Of a DNA stretch of 39,440 nt, positions 1 through 8,173 are shown piece after piece (position 1 is the first letter of the stretch; the number at the start of each line of letters is the position of its first letter). Where the stretch lies: the NCBI GenBank assembly GCA_027451705.1, contig DAIDIT010000230.1:1-39440 (forward strand), given 5' to 3'. The stretch comes from Pseudomonadota bacterium (GTDB taxonomy: Bacteria; Myxococcota; Myxococcia; Myxococcales; JAKAPL01). A program made the position numbers and the translations under genes. A model generated the notes under the pieces. That model worked only from the letters and a program-made list of their open reading frames with translations. It had not been told where the DNA came from and searched no databases.

Positions 1-421
1 CGAAGGCGGCGGCGACGGCCGGCCGCACCGCGCGAGGGCTCAGGTCGAGCGCGTCCGCGGCGGCGGCGACGACCGAGTCGATCTGCTCGGGGCGGAGCGC
101 CGGCTTCGGCGGCGGTGGCTCCTCCTTCGGCACCGGCGGCGGTGGAGGCTCGGGCATCGGCGGCGGGGGCGGCACGATTCCGAGCGCGACGAGGTTCGTC
201 CTGAAGGCAGCGGCCGACTGCTCTGCGAGCTCGGGGAACTTCGGGTGGACGGCCCGGATGACGATGGGGACGTGGTCCCCATCGCTCACGCCCGCGTTGG
301 TGTTGTGCCGCTGGACCGTGCGCAGCGACGAGCCGACGAGGTCCGCGAACTCTCGGTCCCAGAGGTGAAGACGGCGGCGCGCCTCCCTTACCAGCAGCAC
401 CTGTTCGTCGTTCAAGAGCAT
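1..421 (-). CDS. helix-turn-helix protein with proline-rich linker, partial (C-terminus off the window)
   Basis: The frame is open from the start to the left edge, so only the first 140 or so residues are visible. The N-terminus (residues about 5-40, LLNDEQVLLVREARRRL then FADLVGSSLRTVQRH) looks like a helix-turn-helix with a recognition helix ending in SLRTVQRH. Roughly residues 88-112 are almost pure proline with Glu and Lys, a flexible linker. After it a new helical segment begins (ALRPEQIDSVVAAAADALDL). The start at 421 has GAAGGA about 11 bases upstream; an in-frame ATG at 433 has no properly spaced site. Function is unknown; a DNA-binding regulator is an inference from the motif only. 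Confidence 0.55.
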   Translation of the reverse strand, partial: MLLNDEQVLLVREARRRLHLWDREFADLVGSSLRTVQRHNTNAGVSDGDHVPIVIRAVHPKFPELAEQSAAAFRTNLVALGIVPPPPPMPEPPPPPVPKEEPPPPKPALRPEQIDSVVAAAADALDLSPRAVRPAVAAAF

Positions 422-486
422 GAGCGTCGGCATCCTTCGGCCCGCGGCCGGGCGCCGGCCAGGCTTGAAACGTCCCGAAAGATGCC

Positions 487-504
487 AAAAGGCCCGCCCG
501 GGCC
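487..504 (-). terminator. possible intrinsic terminator hairpin
   Basis: Read on the - strand, GGCCC-GGGC-GGGCC (491-504) forms a 5-bp GC stem followed directly by TTTT (487-490). It would end a - strand transcript arriving from the repeat side before the helix-turn-helix gene. The stem is short and the T-run is only four bases, so this is tentative. Confidence 0.3.
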
Positions 505-639
505 GCAAGGACTCGGTCGATGGCGGAGGGGACCGCGCGCCCAGACCGATTGACGCGCTCGGTGGCGGTATGGGCGTGCACATTCGATCGATCGGCGCCG
601 CTGATGGCGGCACGAGGAGGCTCGATGCGCCATTTGCCG

Positions 640-868
640 CGCCAACTGGCGGATTTAGCGGCAACGAGCCGCCCATCTGGAGGCTACAGTAGAAGCCCGC
701 CTCGACGATGCCCGGCCGCCGCGTCCCAGCGCGGTGGTGAGCGGAGCGCGAAGAGCAGGTGGTAGGCGAAGCGGCGCTGCGCTGGCGTGATGCCCGGCGC
801 GGGGTACTCCGGCTCGTCATCGATGAGCGAGCTTGCTTGGTTCTCCGAATGCGCAGTGGCGGGCGGTC
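640..868 (-). pseudogene. possible decayed coding remnant
   Basis: On the - strand a short frame reads SSLIDDEPEYPAPGITPAQ and then RRFAYHLLFALRSPP, with nearly all third codon positions G or C, like true genes here. At about position 720 the reading quality moves to another frame (GIVEAGFYCSLQMGGS), which suggests a frameshift. No ribosome site or intact start is evident. I do not recognise the family. The rest of 434-986 shows nothing I can support. Confidence 0.25.
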
Positions 869-2098
869 CTTGGGCGAGCGCACCATGCCCGCGCGCACCA
901 CTCCGGCGAGGCGCGTAAAGCCGCGGACCAAGTTTGCGGTGCACTCCCCCGGGGTGGTGGAGAATCCACTAGGGGTACACAGCCCCTGCCCGGCGACGTG
1001 CGCAGTGTGCCCCGCGATGCAAGGCCAATGGCCTGGAATCACGAGGAGATGTCCCGCGACGTCACGGCGCTGCCCCGCATGCTCGCCGCGTCGACCTGCC
1101 GGGGACCATGGTTGCCCCGCGGCGCGCCATGGACCGCGGGCGACTGTACCCCGGTGCCCCGCCGCGCGCGCCCGACGCCCCGCGACGTGACCGGGCTGCC
1201 CCGGCGGGATCGCCCGGCGACGCCGCTCGCGTCCCGGGTGCCCCGCGACGTGACCGGGCTGCCCCTCCAACGTACCGACCTGCCCCGGCAATGTACCCAG
1301 GTGCCCCGCGACGTGTCCGGGCTGCCCCGGCGTGTGATGGGAATGCCCCGCGGTGCGAACTGGGTGGCCGCCCGACGGACCTTTCTGGCCCGGCCGGCTA
1401 CCCAGGTGCCCCGCGCGATCACGATCCTGCCCCATCCTGCTGCGCTGCTGCCCCAGCGCGTCACCGAACTGCCCCGCTGCACCGCCCGACTGCCCCGCGA
1501 TGCAGTCGGGTTGCCCCGCCTCGCAAGCAAGCTGCCCTCCCAGGGCACCTGGCTGCCCCGGCCTTGGACCCAGGCGCCCCGCGCCGCGACCCTGCCGCCC
1601 CGGCGCGCGATACGAACGCCCCGCGACGCGAGAGAGCTGCCCCGCCGGCGTACCTTCCCGCCCCGGCGATGCACCCAGGTGCGCAGCCCGATCACCGTCC
1701 TGCCCCGCGACGCCACGTCACCGCCCCAGCGTGTCACCGGGCCGCCCCGCGGCGCCGTCTCACCGCTCCGCGATGCGGTCGAGCCGCCCCGCCTCGCGAG
1801 CGAACTGCCCCTTCAATGTACCCGTGAGCCCCGGCTTCGTACCACAATGCCCGGCGGAGTTGCCGAGCAGCCCCGCCGCGCATCTGCGGTGACCCGACGT
1901 GGAGCCCAGGTGCTCCGCCGCGCCATCGGGTCACTCGAGCCCGCGTTCGACCGGCCCCGTAACTCTGTCGGGATGCCCCGCGACGGCCTCCCGCGGCCCC
2001 AGGTCGCAGCGAAGCTGACCCCCGAGGACACTGCGCTGGCCCGGCCTGCAAGGACGCCGGCCCGCGGCGTGAGAGCGCTGCCCCGGAGTCCTCCCTGA
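833..2098 (+). CDS. hypothetical heptapeptide-repeat ORF spanning the 21-bp array; translation doubtful
   Basis: A 421-codon frame opens with TTG at 833 and its stop (2096-2098) falls inside the last unit of the 21-bp array, so the array is open from end to end in this frame. The product would be a heptapeptide repeat of the form L-P-R-x-x-x-x (for example LPRDVTG, LPRCTAR, LPRDAVG), very rich in Pro and Arg. Against translation: there is no ribosome site before the TTG, two other frames and the opposite strand are also widely open, and the repeat proline is written CCC in essentially every unit although CCG is common in neighbouring genes. The invariance looks like constraint on DNA rather than on protein. 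I list it because an exact match of stop and array end is hard to ignore. Confidence 0.2.
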   Translation: MLGSPNAQWRAVLGRAHHARAHHSGEARKAADQVCGALPRGGGESTRGTQPLPGDVRSVPRDARPMAWNHEEMSRDVTALPRMLAASTCRGPWLPRGAPWTAGDCTPVPRRARPTPRDVTGLPRRDRPATPLASRVPRDVTGLPLQRTDLPRQCTQVPRDVSGLPRRVMGMPRGANWVAARRTFLARPATQVPRAITILPHPAALLPQRVTELPRCTARLPRDAVGLPRLASKLPSQGTWLPRPWTQAPRAATLPPRRAIRTPRDARELPRRRTFPPRRCTQVRSPITVLPRDATSPPQRVTGPPRGAVSPLRDAVEPPRLASELPLQCTREPRLRTTMPGGVAEQPRRASAVTRRGAQVLRRAIGSLEPAFDRPRNSVGMPRDGLPRPQVAAKLTPEDTALARPARTPARGVRALPRSPP

Positions 2099-2099
2099 C
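987..2099 (+). repeat. 53-unit tandem array, strict 21-bp period
   Basis: The core TGCCCCG recurs every 21 bases, for example at 987, 1008, 1071, 1113, 1155, 1197, 1239, 1281, 1302, 1323, 1344, 1407, 1428, 1449, 1470, 1491, 1512, 1554, 1638, 1701, 1974 and 2079. All these positions differ by exact multiples of 21, so no indel has broken register over 1.1 kb. The first seven bases are best conserved (the leading T is often C); the remainder is degenerate around GCGACGTGACCGGGC. Some units recur at longer range: the CGTACC-to-CCCAGG stretch at 1271 returns at 1649, 378 bases or 18 units later. A few units (1092, 1134, 1218, 1932) have lost the core. A period of 21 bp is two helical turns, placing every core on one DNA face. 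Confidence 0.9.
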
Positions 2100-2297
2100 C
2101 GCCCGAGGAACCACGGACGCTGCTCTTGGTTGCGACCGTGGCAACGTCGAACCTGGCGGGAAGGGACTCGCGGATGACCGCCGTCTCGACGGGAGCGAGC
2201 GAGATGGCCAGGCCGGCGGGGCGGCCGTTGAGTCGGGCGGCTCTTCGCGGCAACGCCAGCGTTGACGCGAATCCAGCGTGAGTCCAGACGGAGTTTA

Positions 2298-2460
2298 GTT
2301 TCCCGTGCGGCGTCGCGGTCGACGCCACGGGCAACGTCACCACGCTCGCCGGCAACGGCACGGCCGGCTACGTGGACCCTTCGCCGTCGCGGCCGACGGC
2401 AGCGGCAACGGCTACGTCGCGGACACGAGCAATCACCGCATCCGCGTCTTCCGCCGGTGA
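2298..2460 (+). pseudogene. NHL-repeat protein remnant, frameshifted
   Basis: One frame from about 2298 reads FPCGVAVDATGNV then TTLAGNGTAGYVD, the standard NHL beta-propeller signature. Near 2380 the frame breaks, and a second frame reads FAVAADGSGNGYVADTSNHR then IRVFRR and a stop at 2458-2460. The NHL hallmarks (GVAVD..GN, TLAG.GTAG, YVAD..NHRI) are unmistakable, but a unit is missing in the middle and there is no start. The stretch 2100-2297 upstream has faint similar traces (a GLADD-like stretch) but nothing I would call. NHL propellers in this kind of genome are usually secreted or surface proteins; this one is dead. Confidence 0.6.
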
Positions 2461-2469
2461 AAACGGCGG
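2451..2469 (-). terminator. hairpin after the efflux operon
   Basis: CCGCCG (2451-2456) and CGGCGG (2464-2469) pair around a 7-base loop, just beyond the stop of the last efflux gene on the - strand. There is no T-run after it, so it may be a weak or factor-assisted terminator, or chance in GC-rich DNA. Confidence 0.25.
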
Positions 2470-2478
2470 GTCCCGGCG

Positions 2479-3774
2479 TCAGCGCAGCGGCGTCGCCGTC
2501 GCCTGCTCGAGCTGGTACACGGCAGTCCAGTACGCGGCGAGGTCCTGGTGGTACTCGAGGTTGACCGCGGTGTAGGTCCGCTCGGCGTCGAGGTAGTCGA
2601 GCAGCGAGGCCGCGCCCTTCTGGTACATCAGCTCCTCGAGGTCGCGGGAGAGCTTGGCCTGGTTGAGCTCCTCGCCCTCCATCCGCCGGACGAGCTCTCC
2701 GGTGGCGCGGTAGCCGGCCCACGCGGAGCCCACGTCGGAGGCGATCTGGGCGCGCACCTTGGCCTCCTGGTCGCGCGCGGTGTCGAGGTTCGCCTCGGCG
2801 CGCTGGATCTCTCCCTGCTGCTGGTAGAACACGGGCAGGTTGCCCGAGACGCCGAGCTCGAGCGACGGAGGGGTCACGACGTAGCTGGGGAGGGCCTGGG
2901 CGAGGTAGGTGAGCGAGAGGGCGAGGTCGGGGAGGACCAGCCGCCGGGCCTGGGTGAGCAGCGCCTCGTCGGCCTTTCGGGAGGCGACCGCGGCTTCGAG
3001 GTCGGGCCGGCGCGCCTCTCCCAGCGCGAGGAGGTCGTCGGGGCTCTTGCCGGCGAGGCCCTGCGGCTCGGCGTAGGCCAGGCTTCCTGCGATCGCGAAG
3101 ACGGGGATCTTCCCGCGCGCACCGAGGAGGAACGCGAGCGCGGTCTTCGCGACGTCGAAGCCCTGGCCGGCCTGGGTGACGACCTGGTCGGCCTCGAGCT
3201 TCGCGACGGCGATCTTCGCGAGGTCGGCCTCGCTGATGTCGCCCTTCTGGTAGCGGATCTGGTCGAGTTTTAGCGTCTTCTCGTAGGAACGGTCGACGTC
3301 GCGGGCGAACTCGAGGTTGTCCTGGGCGAGCAGCGCGGCGGCGAAGGCCTGGCGGAGCTGCGACAGCTCGTTGCGTTTCAAGTCGGCGACCGACTGTTTC
3401 GCGGCGGCGAGCGCCTGGGCCGCCGCTTCGATGCGCAGCGAGCGCTTGCCGGAGAGCTGATCCTCGATCGCGGCGTTGTCGGTGACGCCCGCGGTCCAGC
3501 CCCAGACCGCAGGCGAATTGTTCGGGTTCGCGGCGCCGAAGTTCTCCGCGAAGCTGTAGAGGCCCCCCACGTTCGCGCCCGGGTTCGGGTGCGCGCCGGC
3601 CGCGGCCAGATCGCCCGCGGCGCCGCGGGCGTTCGCCTCCGCGACGAGCAGGTCGAGGCCGTGGGAAAGGAAGATGTCCTCCGCCTGGGCCAGCGTCATG
3701 GGGCTCGGGAGGGCCGGCGCCTCGAGCGGTGGTGGAGGTGCGGCGAGCGCCGCGGCGAGGAGCAGGGCGGTCAT
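2479..3774 (-). CDS. czcC: outer-membrane efflux channel, TolC/CzcC family
   Basis: This 431-residue protein is the outer-membrane exit duct of a tripartite metal pump. The N-terminus is a short signal peptide (MTALLLAAALAAPPPP) without a lipobox cysteine. The mature part begins MTLAQAEDIFLSHGLDLLVAEANARGA, the opening helix of the outer-membrane efflux repeat, and the protein shows the two expected long helical repeats (about residues 30-215 and 230-425), the second with EAARRPDLEAAVASRKADEA-like helices. Length fits the family. The start lies 3 bases after the stop of the RND gene upstream, so the two are co-transcribed and probably coupled. It is the last gene of the operon. Metal specificity comes from the RND gene, not from this one. 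Confidence 0.9.
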   Translation of the reverse strand: MTALLLAAALAAPPPPLEAPALPSPMTLAQAEDIFLSHGLDLLVAEANARGAAGDLAAAGAHPNPGANVGGLYSFAENFGAANPNNSPAVWGWTAGVTDNAAIEDQLSGKRSLRIEAAAQALAAAKQSVADLKRNELSQLRQAFAAALLAQDNLEFARDVDRSYEKTLKLDQIRYQKGDISEADLAKIAVAKLEADQVVTQAGQGFDVAKTALAFLLGARGKIPVFAIAGSLAYAEPQGLAGKSPDDLLALGEARRPDLEAAVASRKADEALLTQARRLVLPDLALSLTYLAQALPSYVVTPPSLELGVSGNLPVFYQQQGEIQRAEANLDTARDQEAKVRAQIASDVGSAWAGYRATGELVRRMEGEELNQAKLSRDLEELMYQKGAASLLDYLDAERTYTAVNLEYHQDLAAYWTAVYQLEQATATPLR

Positions 3775-3777
3775 CGA

Positions 3778-6700
3778 TCAGGCCGAGGGTAGCGCATCCA
3801 CGGCCGGCGCCGGGGGAGAAGTTCGCCAGCGCGCCTCGCTCCGGTGCGCGAGCAGCAGCAGGGGCGGCACGAGCACGCGGGGAAGGATCGCGAGCATCAG
3901 GGCGCCGCCGATCACGACCACCGCGAGCGGCTTCTGGGTCTGCGAGCCGATGGCGGTCGACAGGGCCGCGGGCAAGAGGCCGAGCATCGCGACGAACGTC
4001 GTCATCAGGACCGAGCGCAGCCGGCGCCGGTTCGCGTCGAGGATCCCGTCCACGAGCGACGCGCCGGACTGCCAGAGGCGCTGGGCGTAGGTCACGACCA
4101 ACAGTCCGTCCTGCACCGCGATGCCGAAGATCGAGACGAATCCCATGGCCGCCGAAATGCTGAAGTGGATGCGGGTCGCGAGCAGGGCGAGGATGCCGCC
4201 GGCGCTGGCGAGGGGCAGCTCGACCAGGACGATGGACATGTCCTTCCAGTTCTTGACCGAGGCGTAGACGAGCAGGGCGATCAGCAGCACGGTCAGCGGG
4301 ATGATCAGGGCCAGGCGGTGCTCGGCCTCCTGCAGCTCGTTGATCTCGCCCGCCCATTCGAGGTGGACGTTGTAGGGCAGGGCGACGTCCTTGCGGATCT
4401 TTGCCTGGGCCTCACCGATCGCGGAGGCGAGGTCGCGCCCACGGACGCTGAACTTCACCGGCACGTAGCGCTGGTTGGCCTCGCGGTAGACCATCGCGGG
4501 GCCGATCTCCTCCGAGACGTGGGCGACCTGGCCGAGCGGGATCTGGGCTCCATCCGGGGTGGCGATGAGGATCTCACGGATTCGGCTGGGGTTGGCGCGG
4601 TACTTCGGCAGCCACCGCACGACCATGTCGAACCGCTTCTCGCCCTCGAAGACCTGGGTGACGGCCTGGCCCCCGATCGCGGCCTGGACGACGGCGTTCA
4701 CGTCGCCCACGTTGAGCCCGTAGCGGGCGCAGAGCGCGCGGTCGGGCACGATGCGGAGGTCGGGCTGGCCGAGGGCGGGGAGCATGCCCAGGTCCTCGAT
4801 GCCGCGGACCTTGCCCATGATGTCGACGAGCTGCCGGCCGATCTTCTCGTCGGCGGACAGATCGGGGCCCACGACCTTGACCGAGTTCTCGCCCTTGACG
4901 CCGCTGAGCGCCTCCTCGACGTTGTCTTCGATGTTTTGAGAGAAGTTGAAGACGACGCCGGGGAACTCCGACGAGAGCTGCCGGTTCAGCGCGTCGCCGA
5001 GGCTCTCCTTGGTGACGCCGCGCGGCCATTCGTCGAACGGCTTGAGCGGCACGAAGAACTCGAGGTTGTAGAAGCCGGCGACGTCCGTGCCGTCGTCCGG
5101 GCGGCCGAGCTGGCTGACGACGGTCTTCACCTCGGGCGGGGCGCGCAGGAGTTCGCGCATCCGGCCGACGTATCGGGACGACTGCTCGAGCGACACCGAG
5201 AGCGGGAGCGTCGCGCGGATCCAGAAGTTGCCCTCCTCGAGCTTGGGCATGAACTCGCTGCCGAGGAGCGGGAAGAGCGCGACGCAGACCGCGATCGGGA
5301 TCGCGCCGATGGCGAGGGCGGTCCAGGGGCGGCGCAGCGCGGTCGCGAAGAGCGGATTGTAGAAGCGCTGCAGGGCCCGCATGACCAGGTTGTCCTCGTC
5401 CTTCAGGCTCGCGGCGGGAAGGCGGCGCGCGAGCGTCGGGGTCAGGGTCAGGGCGAGGACGATCGCGCCGCCGATCGCGAAGGCGTACGTGTGCGCCATC
5501 GGGGAGAAGATGACGCCCTCGACGCCGGTCAGGGTGAAGAGCGGCAGGAAGGCGACGCCGATGATCAGCGTCGAGAAGGCCATGGGCGCTCCGACCTCGT
5601 CGGCGGCGTCGAGGATCCGGTTCTCGGGCGATCGCCCACGGGCGGTGGCGAGCTTGTGGAAGCAGCTCTCCATCATGATGACGGTCGAGTCGATGACGAT
5701 GCCGAAGTCGACCGCGCCGAGGGAGATGAGGTTCGCCGGGGTCGCCGTGAGCACCATCAGGGCGAACGCCATGAGCAGGGCGAGCGGCACGTTGAGTGCG
5801 GTGATGAGCGCCGCCCGGAACTCGCCGAGGAACGCGAAGAGGACGACGATGACGAGGAACATCCCCTCGATCAGGTTGTGGAGGACGGTGTGGGTCGTGA
5901 CGTGGACCAGGTCGGTCCGGTCGTAATACGGCTGGATGTCCATGCCCGGCGGCAGCACGTGGTTCTCGCGGATCTGTTCGACCTTGGCCTCGACTCCCTT
6001 CAGGGTCTTGAGGGTATCGCCGCCGCGCCGCATCAGAACGATTCCCTCGACCACGTCCGGGTCGTCGTCCTTGCCCACGATGCCGAGCCGGGTCGCGTGT
6101 CCGATCGAGACGTCGGCGACGTCGCCGATCCTCACCGGCACGCCCTTCTGCTCCGCGACCGTCACGTCGCGGATGTCCTGGAGGCTGTGGACCAGGCCCA
6201 GGCCGCGCACGTCGTAGGCTTGCTCGCCGAGCGGGAGGATGTTGCCGCCGACGTTCTGGTTGGCGTTCTGGAGGGCCGAGATGAGCGGCTGGAGCGAGAG
6301 GCCGTGCCCCTTGAGCCGGTAGGGGTCGACGTCGACGTGGTACTGCCGGGTGAAGCCGCCGAAACTCGTGACGTCGATGACCCCGGGCACCTGCTTGAAG
6401 TTCTTCTCGAGAAGCCAGTCCTCGGCCGACTTCACGTCGTCGAGACCGTAGCCGGGGGCGGAGATCGTGTAGCGGTAGATCTCGCCGATGGGATTGTCGG
6501 GCGAGAGGCCCGGCTGGATGCCGTTCGGCAGGGTGACGAGCTGGAGCCGGTCGAGGACGTGTTGCTGGTCCCAGTAATAGTCGGTGTCCCAGTCGAAGTA
6601 GCACTTGATGTCCGAGAGCTGGAAGATCGAGATGCTGCGGCACAGATCGAGGCCGACCATTCCGTTGAGGCCGGTCTCGAGCGGGACCGTGACGTAGCGT

Positions 6701-6885
6701 TCGACCTCCTCGGCGCTCCAGCCCGGGGGCTGCGTGATCACCTCGATGCGCGGCTGGACGGGATCCGGGTAGGCCTCGATGTCGAGGTTCTGCCAGGCCC
6801 AGATGCCGCCGCCGACCACCAGCGCGACGAGTGCCCCGACCCAGACCGGCATGGCGAGTGCCGTGGCGACGATCTTGCGGATCAC
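3778..6885 (-). CDS. czcA: heavy-metal RND efflux pump, CzcA family
   Basis: Proton-driven inner-membrane pump of about 1035 residues, the usual size. It starts VIRKIVATALAMPVW, the first membrane helix, and continues with DIEAYPDPVQPRIEVITQPP and GWSAEEVERYVTVPLE, both hallmarks of the heavy-metal efflux branch. The proton-relay helix reads AVDFGIVIDSTVIMMES. The DFG...D......E pattern is that of divalent-cation exporters (Zn, Co, Cd, Ni) rather than the Cu/Ag type, so I infer divalent cations. Twelve membrane helices and two large periplasmic loops are visible. I chose the GTG at 6885 because AGAGGTGG lies just upstream; an ATG at 6927 would read through the hairpin at 6899-6918. It sits between the fusion protein and outer-membrane genes. 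Confidence 0.92.
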   Translation of the reverse strand: MIRKIVATALAMPVWVGALVALVVGGGIWAWQNLDIEAYPDPVQPRIEVITQPPGWSAEEVERYVTVPLETGLNGMVGLDLCRSISIFQLSDIKCYFDWDTDYYWDQQHVLDRLQLVTLPNGIQPGLSPDNPIGEIYRYTISAPGYGLDDVKSAEDWLLEKNFKQVPGVIDVTSFGGFTRQYHVDVDPYRLKGHGLSLQPLISALQNANQNVGGNILPLGEQAYDVRGLGLVHSLQDIRDVTVAEQKGVPVRIGDVADVSIGHATRLGIVGKDDDPDVVEGIVLMRRGGDTLKTLKGVEAKVEQIRENHVLPPGMDIQPYYDRTDLVHVTTHTVLHNLIEGMFLVIVVLFAFLGEFRAALITALNVPLALLMAFALMVLTATPANLISLGAVDFGIVIDSTVIMMESCFHKLATARGRSPENRILDAADEVGAPMAFSTLIIGVAFLPLFTLTGVEGVIFSPMAHTYAFAIGGAIVLALTLTPTLARRLPAASLKDEDNLVMRALQRFYNPLFATALRRPWTALAIGAIPIAVCVALFPLLGSEFMPKLEEGNFWIRATLPLSVSLEQSSRYVGRMRELLRAPPEVKTVVSQLGRPDDGTDVAGFYNLEFFVPLKPFDEWPRGVTKESLGDALNRQLSSEFPGVVFNFSQNIEDNVEEALSGVKGENSVKVVGPDLSADEKIGRQLVDIMGKVRGIEDLGMLPALGQPDLRIVPDRALCARYGLNVGDVNAVVQAAIGGQAVTQVFEGEKRFDMVVRWLPKYRANPSRIREILIATPDGAQIPLGQVAHVSEEIGPAMVYREANQRYVPVKFSVRGRDLASAIGEAQAKIRKDVALPYNVHLEWAGEINELQEAEHRLALIIPLTVLLIALLVYASVKNWKDMSIVLVELPLASAGGILALLATRIHFSISAAMGFVSIFGIAVQDGLLVVTYAQRLWQSGASLVDGILDANRRRLRSVLMTTFVAMLGLLPAALSTAIGSQTQKPLAVVVIGGALMLAILPRVLVPPLLLLAHRSEARWRTSPPAPAVDALPSA

Positions 6886-6898
6886 GCGGCCACCTCTT

Positions 6899-6918
6899 CT
6901 CCCCCGCTCGCGGGGGAG
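6899..6918. repeat. perfect GC palindrome in the czcB-czcA gap
   Basis: CTCCCCCGC-TC-GCGGGGGAG is a perfect 9-bp inverted repeat. It stands directly before the ribosome site of czcA in the 118-bp gap after czcB. It could be a REP-like dispersed element, an mRNA-stabilising hairpin that sets the pump to fusion-protein ratio, or an attenuator. Confidence 0.5.
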
Positions 6919-7003
6919 GTAATCCACGGAGTCGAAAGCGAAGCGCGGGTAGAGCCGCGGCGGCGAGGCACGAGGCCCCGCCCTGCATCGAAAGGCACGC
7001 GGG

Positions 7004-8137
7004 TCACACCTGGCTGGAGAGGAGGATGCCGCCCTCGGTGACGATGGGTTCGCCGGCCTTCAGTCCGCCCAGGATCTCGATCCAGCCATCCTCTTCGGCG
7101 CCGGTCGTGACCGGGCGGGGGGCGAACTCGAGCAGGCCGGTTTCGGTCTTGCCGATCTGGACGAAGACTATCGATTCGTCACCCAAGCGCAGAACGGCGG
7201 TCCGCGGGACCGCCAGGGCGGGCCGCTCGCCGAGCGAGACCGTCGCGGTGACGTACATCTCGGGCTTGAGCTTCTTGTCTGGGTTCTCGACCGTCACGCG
7301 CAGGTGGGCGGTGCGCGTGGTCGGGTCGAGCACGTCGCTCACGAAATCGACCCGGCCGGAGAACGTCGTGCCCGGCGAGGCGATCGACGCGATGTGGACC
7401 TCGTCGCCGGGGTGGACGCGGCCGATGTCCGCCTCGTAGACATCCGCGAGCATCCAGACACGGCCCAGGTCGCCGACCGTGAACAGCTCGTTCGCGATGT
7501 TCGCCGACGAGAGCATGCCCTGGATCTCGGCGCCCGGGTTGATGTTGCGGGCGACGACCTCGCCTGCAATCGGAGAGCGGAGCAGGTAGCTCTGGCTCAC
7601 CACGTCCCCCTGCGAGGCGTGCAGGAGCTTGATCTTGAGCTGGGCCCGCTCGAGCTCGGCCTGGGCCTTGCGCTGGTTGTCCTCGCTCTGCTCGACCGCC
7701 GCCTCGGAGGCGGCGTGGGCGCCGAGGAGATCGCGCTGCCGCTTGATGTCGTGGTTGGCCGCGATGACGTCGGCCTGTGCCTTGACGAGGTCGCTGTACG
7801 CGGAACCGAGATCCGGGCTGTCGATGAGCGCGAGGGCCTGTCCCTTCTCGACCTTCTGCCCGAGCTCGGCGTCGATGCGGGTCACCCGGCCACTGACGGG
7901 GGAAAAGACATGGGAGACGAGCAGGTCGTCGAACGCGATCTTGCCCCCGGTGATGAGCGTCTCGGACAGCGGCCGTCTGGCCGTCGTCTCGACGCGGATT
8001 TTGGCCTTGGCCACCTGGTTCGGGGATAGCCAAACCTGGCCCCGTGGGGCGGGCGAGGCCGCCGCCGGGGGATCGGGTGGGCGCCCACAGGCGAGGGCGG
8101 CAAGCGCAACGAGGGCGGCGTGTCGGGGTCGCAACAT
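7004..8137 (-). CDS. czcB: periplasmic membrane-fusion subunit of the metal pump, CzcB/HlyD family
   Basis: Adaptor linking the RND pump to the outer-membrane duct, 377 residues from the ATG at 8137. The N-terminus has a lipoprotein signal with the lipobox LAALAC followed by GRPPDPPAAASP, so it is probably anchored to the inner membrane by lipid. Next come a barrel-sandwich half (FSPVSGRVTRIDAELGQKVE), a long coiled-coil hairpin (about residues 105-185, QADVIAANHDIKRQRDLLG and then EDNQRKAQAELERAQ), the second sandwich half (RSPIAGEVVARNINPGAEI) and a beta-barrel domain with VWMLADVYEADIGRVHPGDE. I see no extra His- or Met-rich metal-binding domain. The frame continues upstream to 8221, but that part lacks a ribosome site and is not protein-like. 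It is the first gene of the operon. Confidence 0.9.
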   Translation of the reverse strand: MLRPRHAALVALAALACGRPPDPPAAASPAPRGQVWLSPNQVAKAKIRVETTARRPLSETLITGGKIAFDDLLVSHVFSPVSGRVTRIDAELGQKVEKGQALALIDSPDLGSAYSDLVKAQADVIAANHDIKRQRDLLGAHAASEAAVEQSEDNQRKAQAELERAQLKIKLLHASQGDVVSQSYLLRSPIAGEVVARNINPGAEIQGMLSSANIANELFTVGDLGRVWMLADVYEADIGRVHPGDEVHIASIASPGTTFSGRVDFVSDVLDPTTRTAHLRVTVENPDKKLKPEMYVTATVSLGERPALAVPRTAVLRLGDESIVFVQIGKTETGLLEFAPRPVTTGAEEDGWIEILGGLKAGEPIVTEGGILLSSQV

Positions 8138-8173
8138 CGGTGCGCGTTTTAGCACGAAACATGCCGTTCGTAA

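Noticed and set aside
1039-1737. Arg/Gly-rich - strand ORF across the 21-bp array
   Set aside because: It is a by-product of the repeat in antisense: it ends within the array and has no ribosome site.
987-2099. CRISPR array
   Set aside because: The unit is 21 bp with a 7-bp core and no unique spacers of 30 bp or so; there are no cas genes.
3844-7041. 1065-codon + strand ORF opposite czcA
   Set aside because: It is an antisense shadow with biased Asp/Arg/Glu/Val composition; the - strand frame carries all RND motifs.
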